From: Paraburkholderia flagellata
GTDB taxonomy: Bacteria > Pseudomonadota > Gammaproteobacteria > Burkholderiales > Burkholderiaceae
DNA: 64,000 bases
Direction of reading: 5' to 3'
Assembly (NCBI RefSeq): GCF_021390645.1
Contig: NZ_JAJEJT010000002.1
Location: 1-64,000 of the forward strand
A program made the position numbers and the translations under genes. This document shows, one piece after another, positions 8,769 to 16,922 of the stretch (the first letter of the stretch is position 1; each line of letters starts with the position of its first letter). The notes under the pieces are model-generated. The model was given only the letters and a program-made list of their open reading frames with translations, did no database searches and was not told the origin of the DNA.

Positions 8769-8795
8769 TAAAGTAATTGCCCGTGCCGCCGTTAA
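8769..8795 (+). promoter_or_regulatory. Predicted sigma-28 (FliA) promoter
   Basis: TAAAGTAA (8769-8776), an 11-base spacer, then GCCGTTAA (8788-8795). This matches the flagellar sigma factor consensus TAAAGTTT-N11-GCCGATAA with the exact spacing, and lies 46 bases upstream of the response-regulator ATG. It implies co-expression of the next three genes with late flagellar and chemotaxis genes. Confidence 0.8.
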
Positions 8796-8841
8796 ACCGT
8801 TGAAACGCACTCCGTCCAACGCACACTCATTCAGCATATCC

Positions 8842-9210
8842 ATGTCCTTGCCCATCGTGATCGCCGATGACTCGCTGTTAGCCCGCAAGGTGCTCACGAA
8901 GGCGCTGCCCGAGGACTGGGACGTTGCAATTTCGTACGCGTCGAACGGACACGAAGCGCTTGCGCACTACCGCGCCGGTCGTGCGGCCGTCATGTTCCTC
9001 GACCTCACGATGCCCGATATGACGGGCTTCCAGGTCCTGGAAGCATTGCAGCACGAAGACCTGAACACGTTCGTGATCGTCGTTTCAGCGGACATCCAGC
9101 CTCGTGCCCGTGAGCGCGTGCAGGCGCTCGGCGCGGCAGCGTTCGTCGCAAAGCCGGTAACCCAGGAGGCGCTGCTGCCCATCCTGAAGGAGTACGGGTT
9201 GTATGCCTGA
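8842..9210 (+). CDS. Stand-alone response regulator receiver, CheY-like
   Basis: 122-residue single receiver domain with no output domain. Acidic pocket D9/D10, phospho-acceptor D54 in FLDLTMPDMTG, and switch lysine K104 in VAKPVTQ are present. The gene overlaps cheC by eight bases and forms an operon with cheC and a diguanylate cyclase behind a sigma-28 promoter. The probable role is a diffusible phospho-signal carrier whose dephosphorylation is handled by the CheC product. No kinase is in the operon, so the phosphodonor must be encoded elsewhere; the hybrid kinase at 5934-8213 or a CheA are candidates. The start at MSLPIV begins exactly at the receiver domain. Confidence 0.88.
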   Translation: MSLPIVIADDSLLARKVLTKALPEDWDVAISYASNGHEALAHYRAGRAAVMFLDLTMPDMTGFQVLEALQHEDLNTFVIVVSADIQPRARERVQALGAAAFVAKPVTQEALLPILKEYGLYA

Positions 9211-9826
9211 TCGAGTGTTCACGGAACTCCAGCGCGACGCGCTCCAGGAGATCGCCAATCTCGGCATGGGGCAGGCAGCGACGCGACTGTCGGGGCTGCT
9301 CAATGCGTTCATCGAGCTTTCGGTGCCGCGCGTGCGTGTGGTCGCCGTATCCGAGGCCGCGGCGGCGCTGCGCGAAATGACCGGGATCGACGGCCCGGTC
9401 GCGGCCGTGCGCCAGGGCTTTCGCTCGGAGATCAAGGGCGAGGCGCTGGTGATCTGCCGCAGCGGCGAGATCGCCGAGCTGGGCAGCCTGGTCGGCGGTC
9501 CCTACGCCACGATCGGCGACGACGCGCTCACCGAGGAAGAGCTGATGTTCGACGTCGCCAACGCGCTCACGGGCGCGTGTGTCTCGTCGATGCTCGACCA
9601 GCTCGGCCGCATGCCGGTGTTTTCGCAGCCGGGCCTGCTCGGCGAGGCGATCATGCTCGACGAGGTGTTCCAGCCGGGCCTGCTCGCCTGGGACGTCGCG
9701 CTGCTCGTTGAAGTCAATTTCGCGCTGGAAGACCAGCGCTTTCGGGCCCACCTCGTCATGCTGATGGCCGAGGAATCGATCCATGTCGTGAGCCGGGCCA
9801 TCGACGCGTTGTTACATAGCCTATGA
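9203..9826 (+). CDS. cheC: CheC-family chemotaxis phosphatase
   Basis: CheC/CheX/FliY-family phosphatase that dephosphorylates CheY-type receivers. 207 residues with two pseudo-symmetric catalytic motifs: E16-x-x-N19 in LQEIANLGMGQA and D117-x-x-N120 in LMFDVANALTG, where the second acidic residue is Asp instead of the more usual Glu. It overlaps the upstream receiver gene by eight bases and the downstream GGDEF gene by ATGA. The pairing with one receiver suggests that receiver is its substrate. CheC is uncommon as an accessory gene in Burkholderia compared with CheZ-based chemotaxis (general knowledge). Confidence 0.85.
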   Translation: MPDRVFTELQRDALQEIANLGMGQAATRLSGLLNAFIELSVPRVRVVAVSEAAAALREMTGIDGPVAAVRQGFRSEIKGEALVICRSGEIAELGSLVGGPYATIGDDALTEEELMFDVANALTGACVSSMLDQLGRMPVFSQPGLLGEAIMLDEVFQPGLLAWDVALLVEVNFALEDQRFRAHLVMLMAEESIHVVSRAIDALLHSL

Positions 9827-10767
9827 ACGAGCCAGCCGGGTTGCCAACGCTGTCGGACCTCGTCGTCGAGCGGGTAGGTTTCGGCATTTTCGTGGTCGAT
9901 CGCGACATGAGCGTGCTGAGCTGGAACCGCTTCATGCAGGACCACAGCGGCGTGACGGCCGAGGACGTGATCGGCCGCTCCATCTTCGAACGCTTCCCCG
10001 ATCTGCCGCGCGCGTGGCTCACGCGCAAGGTGGAGAGCGTGTTCCAGCTGGGCAGCTTTGCGTTCAGCTCGTGGGAGCAGCGTCCGTATCTGTTCCAGTT
10101 CGACCATGACCGGCCGATCACAGGCGGTGTGGACTACATGCAGCAGGACTGCACCTTCATGCCGCTCATGCGCGGGCGCGATGTGATCGCCGTGTGCGTG
10201 ACCATCTCGGATGTCACGCACGTGAGCGTCATGCAGCGCGAGCGCGAGGAGGCCGTGGCCAAGCTGCGCGAATACGCCGATCGCGACGGCCTTACCGGCA
10301 TTGCGAACCGGCGCTTTTTCGAAGCGCGCCTCGCCGACGAATTCCTGCGCTGGCAACGCTACGGCGGCGAGCTTTCGATGCTGCTGTTCGACCTCGACCA
10401 CTTCAAGCGGATCAACGACGAGTTCGGCCACATGGCCGGCGACACGGTCCTGCGCTCGATGGCGCAGCGCGTGTCGGGCGTGGTGCGCAAGCAGGATGTG
10501 TTCGGGCGCTTCGGCGGCGAGGAATTCGCACTGCTGTTGCCATGCACGCCGCTGGACGACGCGCTCTACGTGGCGGAGAAGATCCGCTGCACGATCGGCG
10601 ACGAGCCGATCGAGGTGCAGGGCGTGATCGTGCCCGTGACGGCGAGCGTCGGCGCCGCCACCGCCCGCACGGGGGCGCCCGACTACGAAGGCATGATCAA
10701 CGAGGCCGACGCCGCCCTTTACACCGCAAAGCGCCAGGGGCGCAACCGCTCGGTCGCGCTCGCCTGA
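9823..10767 (+). CDS. PAS-GGDEF diguanylate cyclase
   Basis: Makes cyclic-di-GMP from two GTP. 314 residues: PAS domain about 12-130, a short coiled linker (about 135-152), then a GGDEF domain with active-site GGEEF at 231-235. The product-inhibition I-site RKQD (222-225) sits five residues upstream, so feedback control is expected. No membrane span, so the PAS domain senses a cytosolic signal. The start codon overlaps the cheC stop (ATGA), so translation is coupled. As the last gene of a sigma-28 operon with a receiver and CheC, it probably adjusts cyclic-di-GMP to chemotactic or flagellar status. Confidence 0.93.
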   Translation: MNEPAGLPTLSDLVVERVGFGIFVVDRDMSVLSWNRFMQDHSGVTAEDVIGRSIFERFPDLPRAWLTRKVESVFQLGSFAFSSWEQRPYLFQFDHDRPITGGVDYMQQDCTFMPLMRGRDVIAVCVTISDVTHVSVMQREREEAVAKLREYADRDGLTGIANRRFFEARLADEFLRWQRYGGELSMLLFDLDHFKRINDEFGHMAGDTVLRSMAQRVSGVVRKQDVFGRFGGEEFALLLPCTPLDDALYVAEKIRCTIGDEPIEVQGVIVPVTASVGAATARTGAPDYEGMINEADAALYTAKRQGRNRSVALA

Positions 10768-10881
10768 GACCTGGCGGGGCGCAGACGGCTCCCGCCTCAA
10801 TCAACCTCATCGCCCCATGTTCCGGGGCGTGCGCCCCATACTATGCGCCCCGACTCAACTGCGGCGCACCCCAAAGATTGC

Positions 10882-10887
10882 TATACT
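10882..10887 (+). promoter_or_regulatory. Possible -10 element of the hpnD operon
   Basis: TATACT preceded by TTGC, about 150 bases upstream of the hpnD TTG start. No good -35 at 16-18 bases. It is the best promoter-like signal in the 267-base gap after the diguanylate cyclase gene. Confidence 0.35.
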
Positions 10888-11034
10888 TTTGCCCGTTTCC
10901 GGCCTTGCGCGCGCCATGGTGGGCAATTTCAGGGTCGGATGCCTCGCGCGTGTCCGCGCGCGCGGGCGACCCGCGGCAATGCGGGCCCGAATAGAGTCGA
11001 ACGCCCGTTGAGGGCGCCCCCAGCGGAGATCGTC

Positions 11035-11886
11035 TTGGCCGTTTCCAATCTCGTCGTGGACGATACACAACAAACCGACGCCGCCGCCGCTTCGTCGGGC
11101 AGCTCGTTTTATCTGGCGATGCGGATCCTGCCCCCTGCGCAGCGCGACGCCATGTATCAGGTCTACGCCTTTTGCCGCGCTGTCGACGACATCGCGGACA
11201 GCGCCCTGCCGCGCGCCGAGCGCGCGGCAGGGCTCGACCAATGGCGCGCCGACATCGATGCGTGCTACGCCGGCACGCCGCGCGCTTCGCTCGCGGCGCT
11301 TACGCGTCACATCCATACGTTCGGGCTTCAGCGCGAAGACTTCCACGCGATGATCGACGGCATGGCCATGGACGCCGCCGAGGACATCTGCGCGCCCGAC
11401 GAGGACACGCTCGACCTGTACTGCGACCGCGTCGCGAGTGCCGCGGGCCGGCTGTCGGTGAGAATTTTCGGGATGCAGGAGGAGCCGGGCCGCTTGCTGT
11501 CGCACCATCTGGGGCGCGCGCTGCAGCTCACCAACATCCTGCGCGACATCGACGAAGACGCGGATATCAACCGCTGCTACCTGCCGCGCGAGCTGCTCGC
11601 GCGCGAAGGAATCGCAGCGGGCAATCCGCACACGATCGCCGCCGACCCGTCGCTGCCGCGCGTGTGCGAGACGCTCGTGCAACGCGCCCGCGCGCACTTC
11701 GCGCGAGCCGACGCGATCATGGACGCCGCGCCCCGCGCGCAGGTGAAAGCGCCGCGCATCATGTCGGGCGTCTACCGCGTGCTGCTCGAGCGCACCGTGG
11801 ATCGCGGCTTCGACCTGCCGCGCACGAAAGTCAGCAAGCCGCGCGCACGGCTCATGTGGATCGTCGCGCGCTACGCGCTGTTCTGA
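11035..11886 (+). CDS. hpnD: Presqualene diphosphate synthase HpnD
   Basis: Condenses two farnesyl diphosphates to presqualene diphosphate, the first committed step to squalene in the HpnCDE route. 283 residues, squalene/phytoene synthase fold, with aspartate-rich motifs DDIAD (51-55) and NILRDIDED (167-175). I take the TTG at 11035 as start because GGAG lies nine bases upstream and the remaining length matches the family; an upstream ATG at 10843 would add an unrelated arginine-rich lead. The stop overlaps the hpnE start (TGATG), opening the tight operon hpnD-hpnE-shc-hpnG. Confidence 0.9.
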   Translation: MAVSNLVVDDTQQTDAAAASSGSSFYLAMRILPPAQRDAMYQVYAFCRAVDDIADSALPRAERAAGLDQWRADIDACYAGTPRASLAALTRHIHTFGLQREDFHAMIDGMAMDAAEDICAPDEDTLDLYCDRVASAAGRLSVRIFGMQEEPGRLLSHHLGRALQLTNILRDIDEDADINRCYLPRELLAREGIAAGNPHTIAADPSLPRVCETLVQRARAHFARADAIMDAAPRAQVKAPRIMSGVYRVLLERTVDRGFDLPRTKVSKPRARLMWIVARYALF

Positions 11887-13154
11887 TGCCTCGGCTAGTC
11901 CACGTCATCGGCGCTGGGCTTGCGGGCCTCGCGACGGCCGTGCGGCTTCAGCGGCGCGGCGTGCAGGTGGCGCTCTACGAGGCCGCCGGCCAGGCAGGGG
12001 GACGCTGCCGCTCGTATTACGACCGCACGCTTTCGGCGACGCTCGATACGGGCAATCATCTGGTGCTGGCGGGACATGCGCGCACGCTCGAATACGTGCG
12101 CACGATCGGTGCTGGCGACGCGCTTTCCGGCCCCACCGAGCCGGGCTTCGCGTTCATGGATATCGCGGCGCGCTCGCGCTGGACGGTGCGCTTCTCGCGC
12201 TCGCGCATGCCGTTCTGGATCGGCGATTCGCGCTCGCGCGTGCCGGGTACGCGCGCCGCTGACTATCTGGGGCTGCTGCCGCTGCTGTTCGCCAAGCCAG
12301 GCCGCACGATGGCGCAGACCATGCGCTGTGAAGGCGTGCTGTGGGACCGGCTGCTGCATCCGTTTTTCCTCACGGCGCTCAATGTCGAGCCGCGCGTGGG
12401 CAGCGCGGAGCTGGCGGGCGCGATGCTGCGCGAGTCGCTCACGGCCGGCGGCGATTCGTTCCGGCCGCTGACGGCGCGCGGTGGGCTTTCCAGCGCGTTC
12501 GTCGATCCGGCCTTGCGCATGCTCCAGCACGGCGGCGCGACGATTCGCCTTGACTCGCCGCTCAGGGAGATCGTGTACGACGACGCGGCGGGCCGCGTCG
12601 TCGCACTCGATTTTCCAGACGGGCGTATCACACTCGCCCCCGACGAAGCCGTGGTGCTGGCCGTGCCCGGTGTGGCCGCCGCCGCGCTCGTGCCTGCGCT
12701 GCAGGCGCCGCAGCGCCACAATGCGATCGTCACGGTGCACTACGCCGTGCCGGCGCCGCCGGGCCTCGTCACGCCGATGGCGCTCGTCAACGGCACGGCC
12801 CACTGGCTGTGCACGGCCGAAGGGCGGCTTTCGGCGACGATCCACGACGCGCACGGCGTGCTCGACCTCGATCCCGAGGAGATCGCGCGCCGCGTGTGGG
12901 CAGACGTGGCCGAGGCGGCCTCGCTGCCGCTCGAGCCGCTGCCCGCCTGGCGTGTGTGCGCCGATGCGCGTGCGACCTTCGCTGCCGTGCCCGACGAGGA
13001 GTGGCGCCGCCCCGCGACGCGCACGCGCTGGAACAATCTGATGCTTGCAGGCGACTGGACGGCTACCGGTCTGCCCGCGACGATCGAAGGAGCGATCCGC
13101 TCGGGCCGCAAGGCCGCCGAGCTGCTCCTGACCGAAAATTTGGAACGTAGATGA
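11886..13154 (+). CDS. hpnE: Hydroxysqualene dehydroxylase HpnE
   Basis: FAD-dependent amine-oxidase-fold enzyme that reduces hydroxysqualene to squalene, the third step of the HpnCDE pathway. 422 residues with the dinucleotide-binding GAGLAGLATAVRLQRRG near residues 9-25 and YEAAGQAGGRCRS following, typical of this family, and a C-terminal FAD contact around LAGDWTATGLPATIEGAIRSG. Its start overlaps the hpnD stop by one base and its end overlaps shc by ATGA, so the three are translationally coupled. Confidence 0.92.
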   Translation: MPRLVHVIGAGLAGLATAVRLQRRGVQVALYEAAGQAGGRCRSYYDRTLSATLDTGNHLVLAGHARTLEYVRTIGAGDALSGPTEPGFAFMDIAARSRWTVRFSRSRMPFWIGDSRSRVPGTRAADYLGLLPLLFAKPGRTMAQTMRCEGVLWDRLLHPFFLTALNVEPRVGSAELAGAMLRESLTAGGDSFRPLTARGGLSSAFVDPALRMLQHGGATIRLDSPLREIVYDDAAGRVVALDFPDGRITLAPDEAVVLAVPGVAAAALVPALQAPQRHNAIVTVHYAVPAPPGLVTPMALVNGTAHWLCTAEGRLSATIHDAHGVLDLDPEEIARRVWADVAEAASLPLEPLPAWRVCADARATFAAVPDEEWRRPATRTRWNNLMLAGDWTATGLPATIEGAIRSGRKAAELLLTENLERR

Positions 13155-15205
13155 ACGATTTATCCCAAGCCACGCCGACCGAAGATCTGGCCAGCAGCCT
13201 CGCCGGCGCTGACGTTGCCGACGCGCCGGCCGTGGCGATGCCCACTCCCTCGTTTGCCGACGAGACGGCCGCACCGCTCGCATCGCTCGACGCCGCGGTC
13301 GCGCGCGCGACCGACACGATCCTCGCCGACCAGCGCGCCGATGGCCATTGGGTCTACGAACTCGAAGCGGACGCCACGATTCCGGCCGAATACGTGCTGC
13401 TCGTGCATTACCTCGGCGAAGAAGCGAACCTCGAGCTCGAACAGAAGATCGCGCGCTACCTGCGTCGCATCCAGTTGCCGGAAGGCGGCTGGCCGCTCTT
13501 CACCGACGGCGCCATGGACGTGAGCGCGAGCGTGAAGGCTTACTTCGCACTCAAGATGATCGGCGATGCCGAAGACGCCGAGCACATGGTGCGCGCGCGC
13601 GAGGCGATCCTCGCGGCGGGCGGCGCGGAGCACGTCAACGTGTTCACGCGCATCCTGCTCGCGCTCTTTGGCGTGGTGACGTGGTACGCAGTCCCGATGA
13701 TGCCCGTCGAGATCACGTTGCTGCCGCAGTGGTTCCCGTTCCATCTTTCGAAGGTGTCGTACTGGGCGCGCACGGTGATCGTGCCGCTGCTCGTCCTGGG
13801 TGCGAAGCGCCCGGTCGCGCGCAACCCGCGCGGCGTGCGCATCGACGAGCTGTTCCGCGGCGCACCGGTGAGCGTGGGCCTGAACGCCCGCTCCCCGCAT
13901 CAGAGCAAGGGCTGGTTCGGCTTCTTCCGCGCCGTGGACGGCGTGCTGCGCGTGACCGATCCGCTCTTTCCGACCTACCTGCGCCAGCGCGCGATCGACG
14001 CCGCGGTGGCGTTCGTGGACGAACGCCTGAACGGCGAGGACGGCCTGGGCGCGATCTTCCCGGCCATGGCCAACGCCGTGATGATGTACGACGTGCTGGG
14101 CTATCCCGCCGATCATCCGCATCGCGCCATCGCGCGCCAGTCGCTCGAAAAGCTGGTGACGGTTCACACAGGGGAAGCGTACGTCCAGCCCTGCCTTTCA
14201 CCGGTGTGGGACACGTCGCTCGCGGCGCACGCGTTGCTGGAGACTGGCGACGCGCGTGCCGAGGAAGCCGCGCGCCGGGGCCTCGAATGGCTGCGTCCGC
14301 TGCAGATTCTCGACGTGCGCGGCGACTGGATCTCGCGCCGCGAGGCGGTGCGTCCGGGCGGTTGGGCGTTCCAGTATGCCAACCCGCACTACCCCGACGT
14401 CGACGACACGGCCGTGGTCGTGGCCGCGATGGATCGCGTGGACAAGCTCGACAACACGAAGGCCTACGACGCCCCCATCGCCCGCGCGCGCGAATGGGTG
14501 GTCGGCATGCAGAGCAGCAACGGCGGCTGGGGCGCGTTCGAGCCGGAAAACACGCAGTACTACCTGAACAACATCCCGTTCTCGGATCACGGCGCACTGC
14601 TCGATCCGCCGACCGCCGACGTCTCGGGCCGCTGCCTCTCGATGCTCGCGCAGCTCGGCGAACTGCCGGCTGCGAGCGAGCACGCGCGCCGCGCGTACAA
14701 CTACCTGCTCGAAGAGCAGGAGGCCGACGGCAGCTGGTATGGCCGCTGGGGCATGAACTACATCTACGGCACGTGGACGGCGCTCTGTGCGCTCAACGCG
14801 GCCGGCCTCGCGCACGACGACCCGCGCATGAAGCGCGCGGTGCAATGGCTCGTGCAGATCCAGAACGACGACGGCGGCTGGGGCGAAGACGGCACGAGCT
14901 ACAAGCTCGAATACCGCGGCTATGAGCGCGCCACGAGCACCGCTTCGCAAACGGCGTGGGCGCTGCTCGGCCTGATGGCTGCGGGCGCGGTCGATCATCC
15001 GGCGGTCGCGCGCGGTATCGACTATCTGCAGAAGACGCAGCAGGAACATGGCCTTTGGGACGAAACGCGCTTCACGGCTACGGGTTTTCCGCGTGTGTTC
15101 TATCTGCGCTACCACGGCTATCGCAAGTTCTTCCCGCTGTGGGCGCTCGCGCGCTACCGCAACCTCAAGCGCGCGGGCGTGACGCGCGTCACGGTCGGTC
15201 TGTGA
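13151..15205 (+). CDS. shc: Squalene-hopene cyclase
   Basis: Cyclises squalene to hopene/diplopterol, the core hopanoid step, on the cytoplasmic membrane face. 684 residues, within the family range. The catalytic DXDD acid motif reads DVDD at 416-419. Several QW repeats are visible (QSSNGGWGAF near 454, QEADGSWYGRWG near 532, QNDDGGWGED near 573). The first 45 residues are an Ala/Pro-rich lead without similarity to the alpha-toroid core. Coupled by ATGA overlap to hpnE upstream and by GTGA to hpnG downstream. Confidence 0.96.
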   Translation: MNDLSQATPTEDLASSLAGADVADAPAVAMPTPSFADETAAPLASLDAAVARATDTILADQRADGHWVYELEADATIPAEYVLLVHYLGEEANLELEQKIARYLRRIQLPEGGWPLFTDGAMDVSASVKAYFALKMIGDAEDAEHMVRAREAILAAGGAEHVNVFTRILLALFGVVTWYAVPMMPVEITLLPQWFPFHLSKVSYWARTVIVPLLVLGAKRPVARNPRGVRIDELFRGAPVSVGLNARSPHQSKGWFGFFRAVDGVLRVTDPLFPTYLRQRAIDAAVAFVDERLNGEDGLGAIFPAMANAVMMYDVLGYPADHPHRAIARQSLEKLVTVHTGEAYVQPCLSPVWDTSLAAHALLETGDARAEEAARRGLEWLRPLQILDVRGDWISRREAVRPGGWAFQYANPHYPDVDDTAVVVAAMDRVDKLDNTKAYDAPIARAREWVVGMQSSNGGWGAFEPENTQYYLNNIPFSDHGALLDPPTADVSGRCLSMLAQLGELPAASEHARRAYNYLLEEQEADGSWYGRWGMNYIYGTWTALCALNAAGLAHDDPRMKRAVQWLVQIQNDDGGWGEDGTSYKLEYRGYERATSTASQTAWALLGLMAAGAVDHPAVARGIDYLQKTQQEHGLWDETRFTATGFPRVFYLRYHGYRKFFPLWALARYRNLKRAGVTRVTVGL

Positions 15206-15924
15206 GCGTGGCGGCTGGTGTAAAAGCGCGCGCCTTGCCCGTAATCGCGGTGACGGGCATGGCCTTCGAGGCGAGCATTGCTGCGGGCAAAGGCCAGGAC
15301 GGCGTGCGCGCCGTCTTCGCCGCGCGCGCGGATCTGCTGCAGCGCGCGCTCGCGGCGGCGCTCAAGGACGGTGCGGCGGGCATCATCAGCTTCGGCACGG
15401 CGGGCGGTCTTGCGCCCGATCTCGAGCCGGGTACCCTGGTGATCGCGCAAGCGATCGACGGCCCGTTCGGGCGCGTGGCGACCGATGCCGCCTGGAGCGC
15501 ACGCATGGCCGACGCGCTGATGGCCTCGCCGCTCGCCGCCAAAACACGGCGCGGCGTGGAGGCAGCCGTTGCCGCGCCGCTCACCGGTGCGGCGGACAAG
15601 GCGGCGCTGTTCGGCGCGTGCGGAGCGCTCGCCGTCGACATGGAATCGCATCTGGCCGCGGCAGCGGCAGCCGCGCATGGCGTGCCGTTCGCGGTGTGTC
15701 GTGCGATCGTCGATCCGGCCTGGCGCAGCCTGCCGAAAGCAGCAATGGCCGGCTTGCGCGACGACGGCACGACAGCGGTGTTCCCTGTCCTGCGCGAGCT
15801 GGCGCGCGACCCGGCGCAACTGGGCGGCCTGCTGCGTGTGGCGGCGGATGCGAAAGCGGCCCGCCAGTCGCTAAGCGCTGCGCGCCAGGTGCTGACGGCC
15901 AGCGGCGCCTTTTTCCCCACATGA
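15202..15924 (+). CDS. hpnG: Hopanoid-associated nucleoside phosphorylase HpnG
   Basis: Removes adenine from adenosylhopane, made by HpnH, to give ribosyl-hopane on the way to bacteriohopanetetrol. 240 residues of the purine nucleoside phosphorylase/MTA nucleosidase fold: ISFGTAGGLAPDLEPGTLV near residues 60-80 and the substrate-binding VDMESHLAAAAAAAHGVPF near 148-166. The GTG start overlaps the shc stop (GTGA); a much longer upstream frame lies inside shc and is rejected. Last gene of hpnD-hpnE-shc-hpnG. Confidence 0.88.
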   Translation: MSVAAGVKARALPVIAVTGMAFEASIAAGKGQDGVRAVFAARADLLQRALAAALKDGAAGIISFGTAGGLAPDLEPGTLVIAQAIDGPFGRVATDAAWSARMADALMASPLAAKTRRGVEAAVAAPLTGAADKAALFGACGALAVDMESHLAAAAAAAHGVPFAVCRAIVDPAWRSLPKAAMAGLRDDGTTAVFPVLRELARDPAQLGGLLRVAADAKAARQSLSAARQVLTASGAFFPT

Positions 15925-15945
15925 CCCTTGCGGGCTATTGAATTA

Positions 15946-15993
15946 CCTAGGGTAAACCCCTATCTCTGGTAACATCTCAGTGTTAACCCTGGG
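15946..15993. promoter_or_regulatory. Imperfect inverted repeat upstream of the thioesterase gene
   Basis: CCTAGGGTAAAC (15946-15957) and GTTAACCCTGGG (15982-15993) are inverted copies matching at 10 of 12 positions. They bracket the likely promoter region in the 118-base gap before the thioesterase ATG. An operator is possible; the regulator is unknown. Confidence 0.35.
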
Positions 15994-16042
15994 CTCATCT
16001 CAGCGAACTGGGGGCGAATCACATTTCGGGGAGTTACCAGCC

Positions 16043-16528
16043 ATGAATTTCCATACTCGCAAGTGGGTCAAGCCTGAAGACCTGAATCCGAACGGCACGC
16101 TGTTCGGCGGCAGCCTGCTGCGCTGGATCGATGAAGAAGCGGCGATCTACGCGATCTGCCAGCTCGACAACCAGCGCGTGGTGACCAAGTTCATGTCGGA
16201 GATCAACTTCGTGAGCTCGGCACGTCAGGGCGACATCATCGAGCTTGGGATCACAGCCACGGATTTCGGCCGCACATCGATCACGCTGCGCGCCGAAGTG
16301 CGCAACAAGATCACGCGCAAGAGCATTTTGACGATCGAAAAAATGGTGTTCGTGAACCTCGGCGCGGACGGCGTGCCGGCCCCGCACGGCCGCGAACGCA
16401 TCCGTTACGCCGACGAAGCCTACGAGCGCTATCGCCAGACCGTGCAGACATCGGCGGACGCCACGGTGCTGGCGGCGGCAAACGAGGCGGAGCGCCTGGC
16501 CGAGAGCGAGGACGTTGCGGTGCATTGA
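16043..16528 (+). CDS. Hotdog-fold acyl-CoA thioesterase (YciA/BFIT-like)
   Basis: Hydrolyses acyl-CoA to free fatty acid and CoA. 161 residues with the hotdog signature NPNGTLFGGSLLRWIDEEAA at about 12-31, where the Asp/Glu pair supplies the catalytic acid, then the central strand KFMSEINFVSSARQGD. The last 30 residues form a helical tail rich in Ala/Glu. GGGGAG lies nine bases upstream of the ATG. It is a single gene ended by a strong terminator, between the hopanoid operon and a toxin-antitoxin pair, with no clear link to either. Confidence 0.9.
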   Translation: MNFHTRKWVKPEDLNPNGTLFGGSLLRWIDEEAAIYAICQLDNQRVVTKFMSEINFVSSARQGDIIELGITATDFGRTSITLRAEVRNKITRKSILTIEKMVFVNLGADGVPAPHGRERIRYADEAYERYRQTVQTSADATVLAAANEAERLAESEDVAVH

Positions 16529-16560
16529 GCTTGCATTGAGCTGTATGCACGGCGCGAACG

Positions 16561-16597
16561 AAAAACCCGGCAACCTGGAAAGGTTGCCGGGTTTTTT
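16561..16597. terminator. Rho-independent terminator (thioesterase gene)
   Basis: 16-bp stem (16561-16576 with 16581-16596), GGAA loop and a T run. The A tract on the left arm makes it potentially active in both directions. Confidence 0.92.
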
Positions 16598-16611
16598 GCG
16601 TTTCCGCGATT

Positions 16612-16654
16612 TCAAGCATGCTTGATTTGAACGCTTAGCCAGACTAGACTAAGC
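16612..16654 (+). promoter_or_regulatory. Promoter with overlapping palindromes, toxin-antitoxin operon
   Basis: TTGATT (16622-16627), 17-base spacer, TAGACT (16645-16650). A perfect 14-bp palindrome TCAAGCATGCTTGA (16612-16625) covers the start of the -35, and an inverted repeat GCTTAG-N10-CTAAGC (16633-16654) spans the -10. Such placement is expected for autorepression by the antitoxin or toxin-antitoxin complex. Confidence 0.7.
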
Positions 16655-16673
16655 TGTAATAACTGGAGGCGCT

Positions 16674-16922
16674 ATGACCTACGTGAACATGCTGGAAGCC
16701 AAGTCGTCGCTCTCACGACTCGTCGAGGATGTCGAGCTTGGACGAGAAAAGGAAATCATCATCGCTCGCGGCGGGCGGCCGGTCGCGCGGCTCGTGCCGC
16801 TTGCACCAGAAGCGCCGGTCGAACGGCGCATTGGGGTCGCCAAGGGCGCATTCGAGGTGCCCGATGATATCGATGCGCACAGCGAAGAGGTCGCAGCGCT
16901 GTTCAACGGGCGCGGCGCGTGA
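16674..16922 (+). CDS. Phd/YefM-family antitoxin
   Basis: Antitoxin of a type II toxin-antitoxin pair. 82 residues; the N-terminal Phd/YefM DNA-binding fold is recognisable in NMLEAKSSLSRLVEDVELG and the strand turn EIIIARGGRPVARLVPL (about residues 5-45). The C-terminal half, ending DAHSEEVAALFNGRGA, would wrap the toxin. GGAGG lies six bases before the ATG. Its stop overlaps the toxin GTG start (GTGA), so the two products are coupled. Palindromes in the promoter suggest autorepression. Confidence 0.9.
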   Translation: MTYVNMLEAKSSLSRLVEDVELGREKEIIIARGGRPVARLVPLAPEAPVERRIGVAKGAFEVPDDIDAHSEEVAALFNGRGA

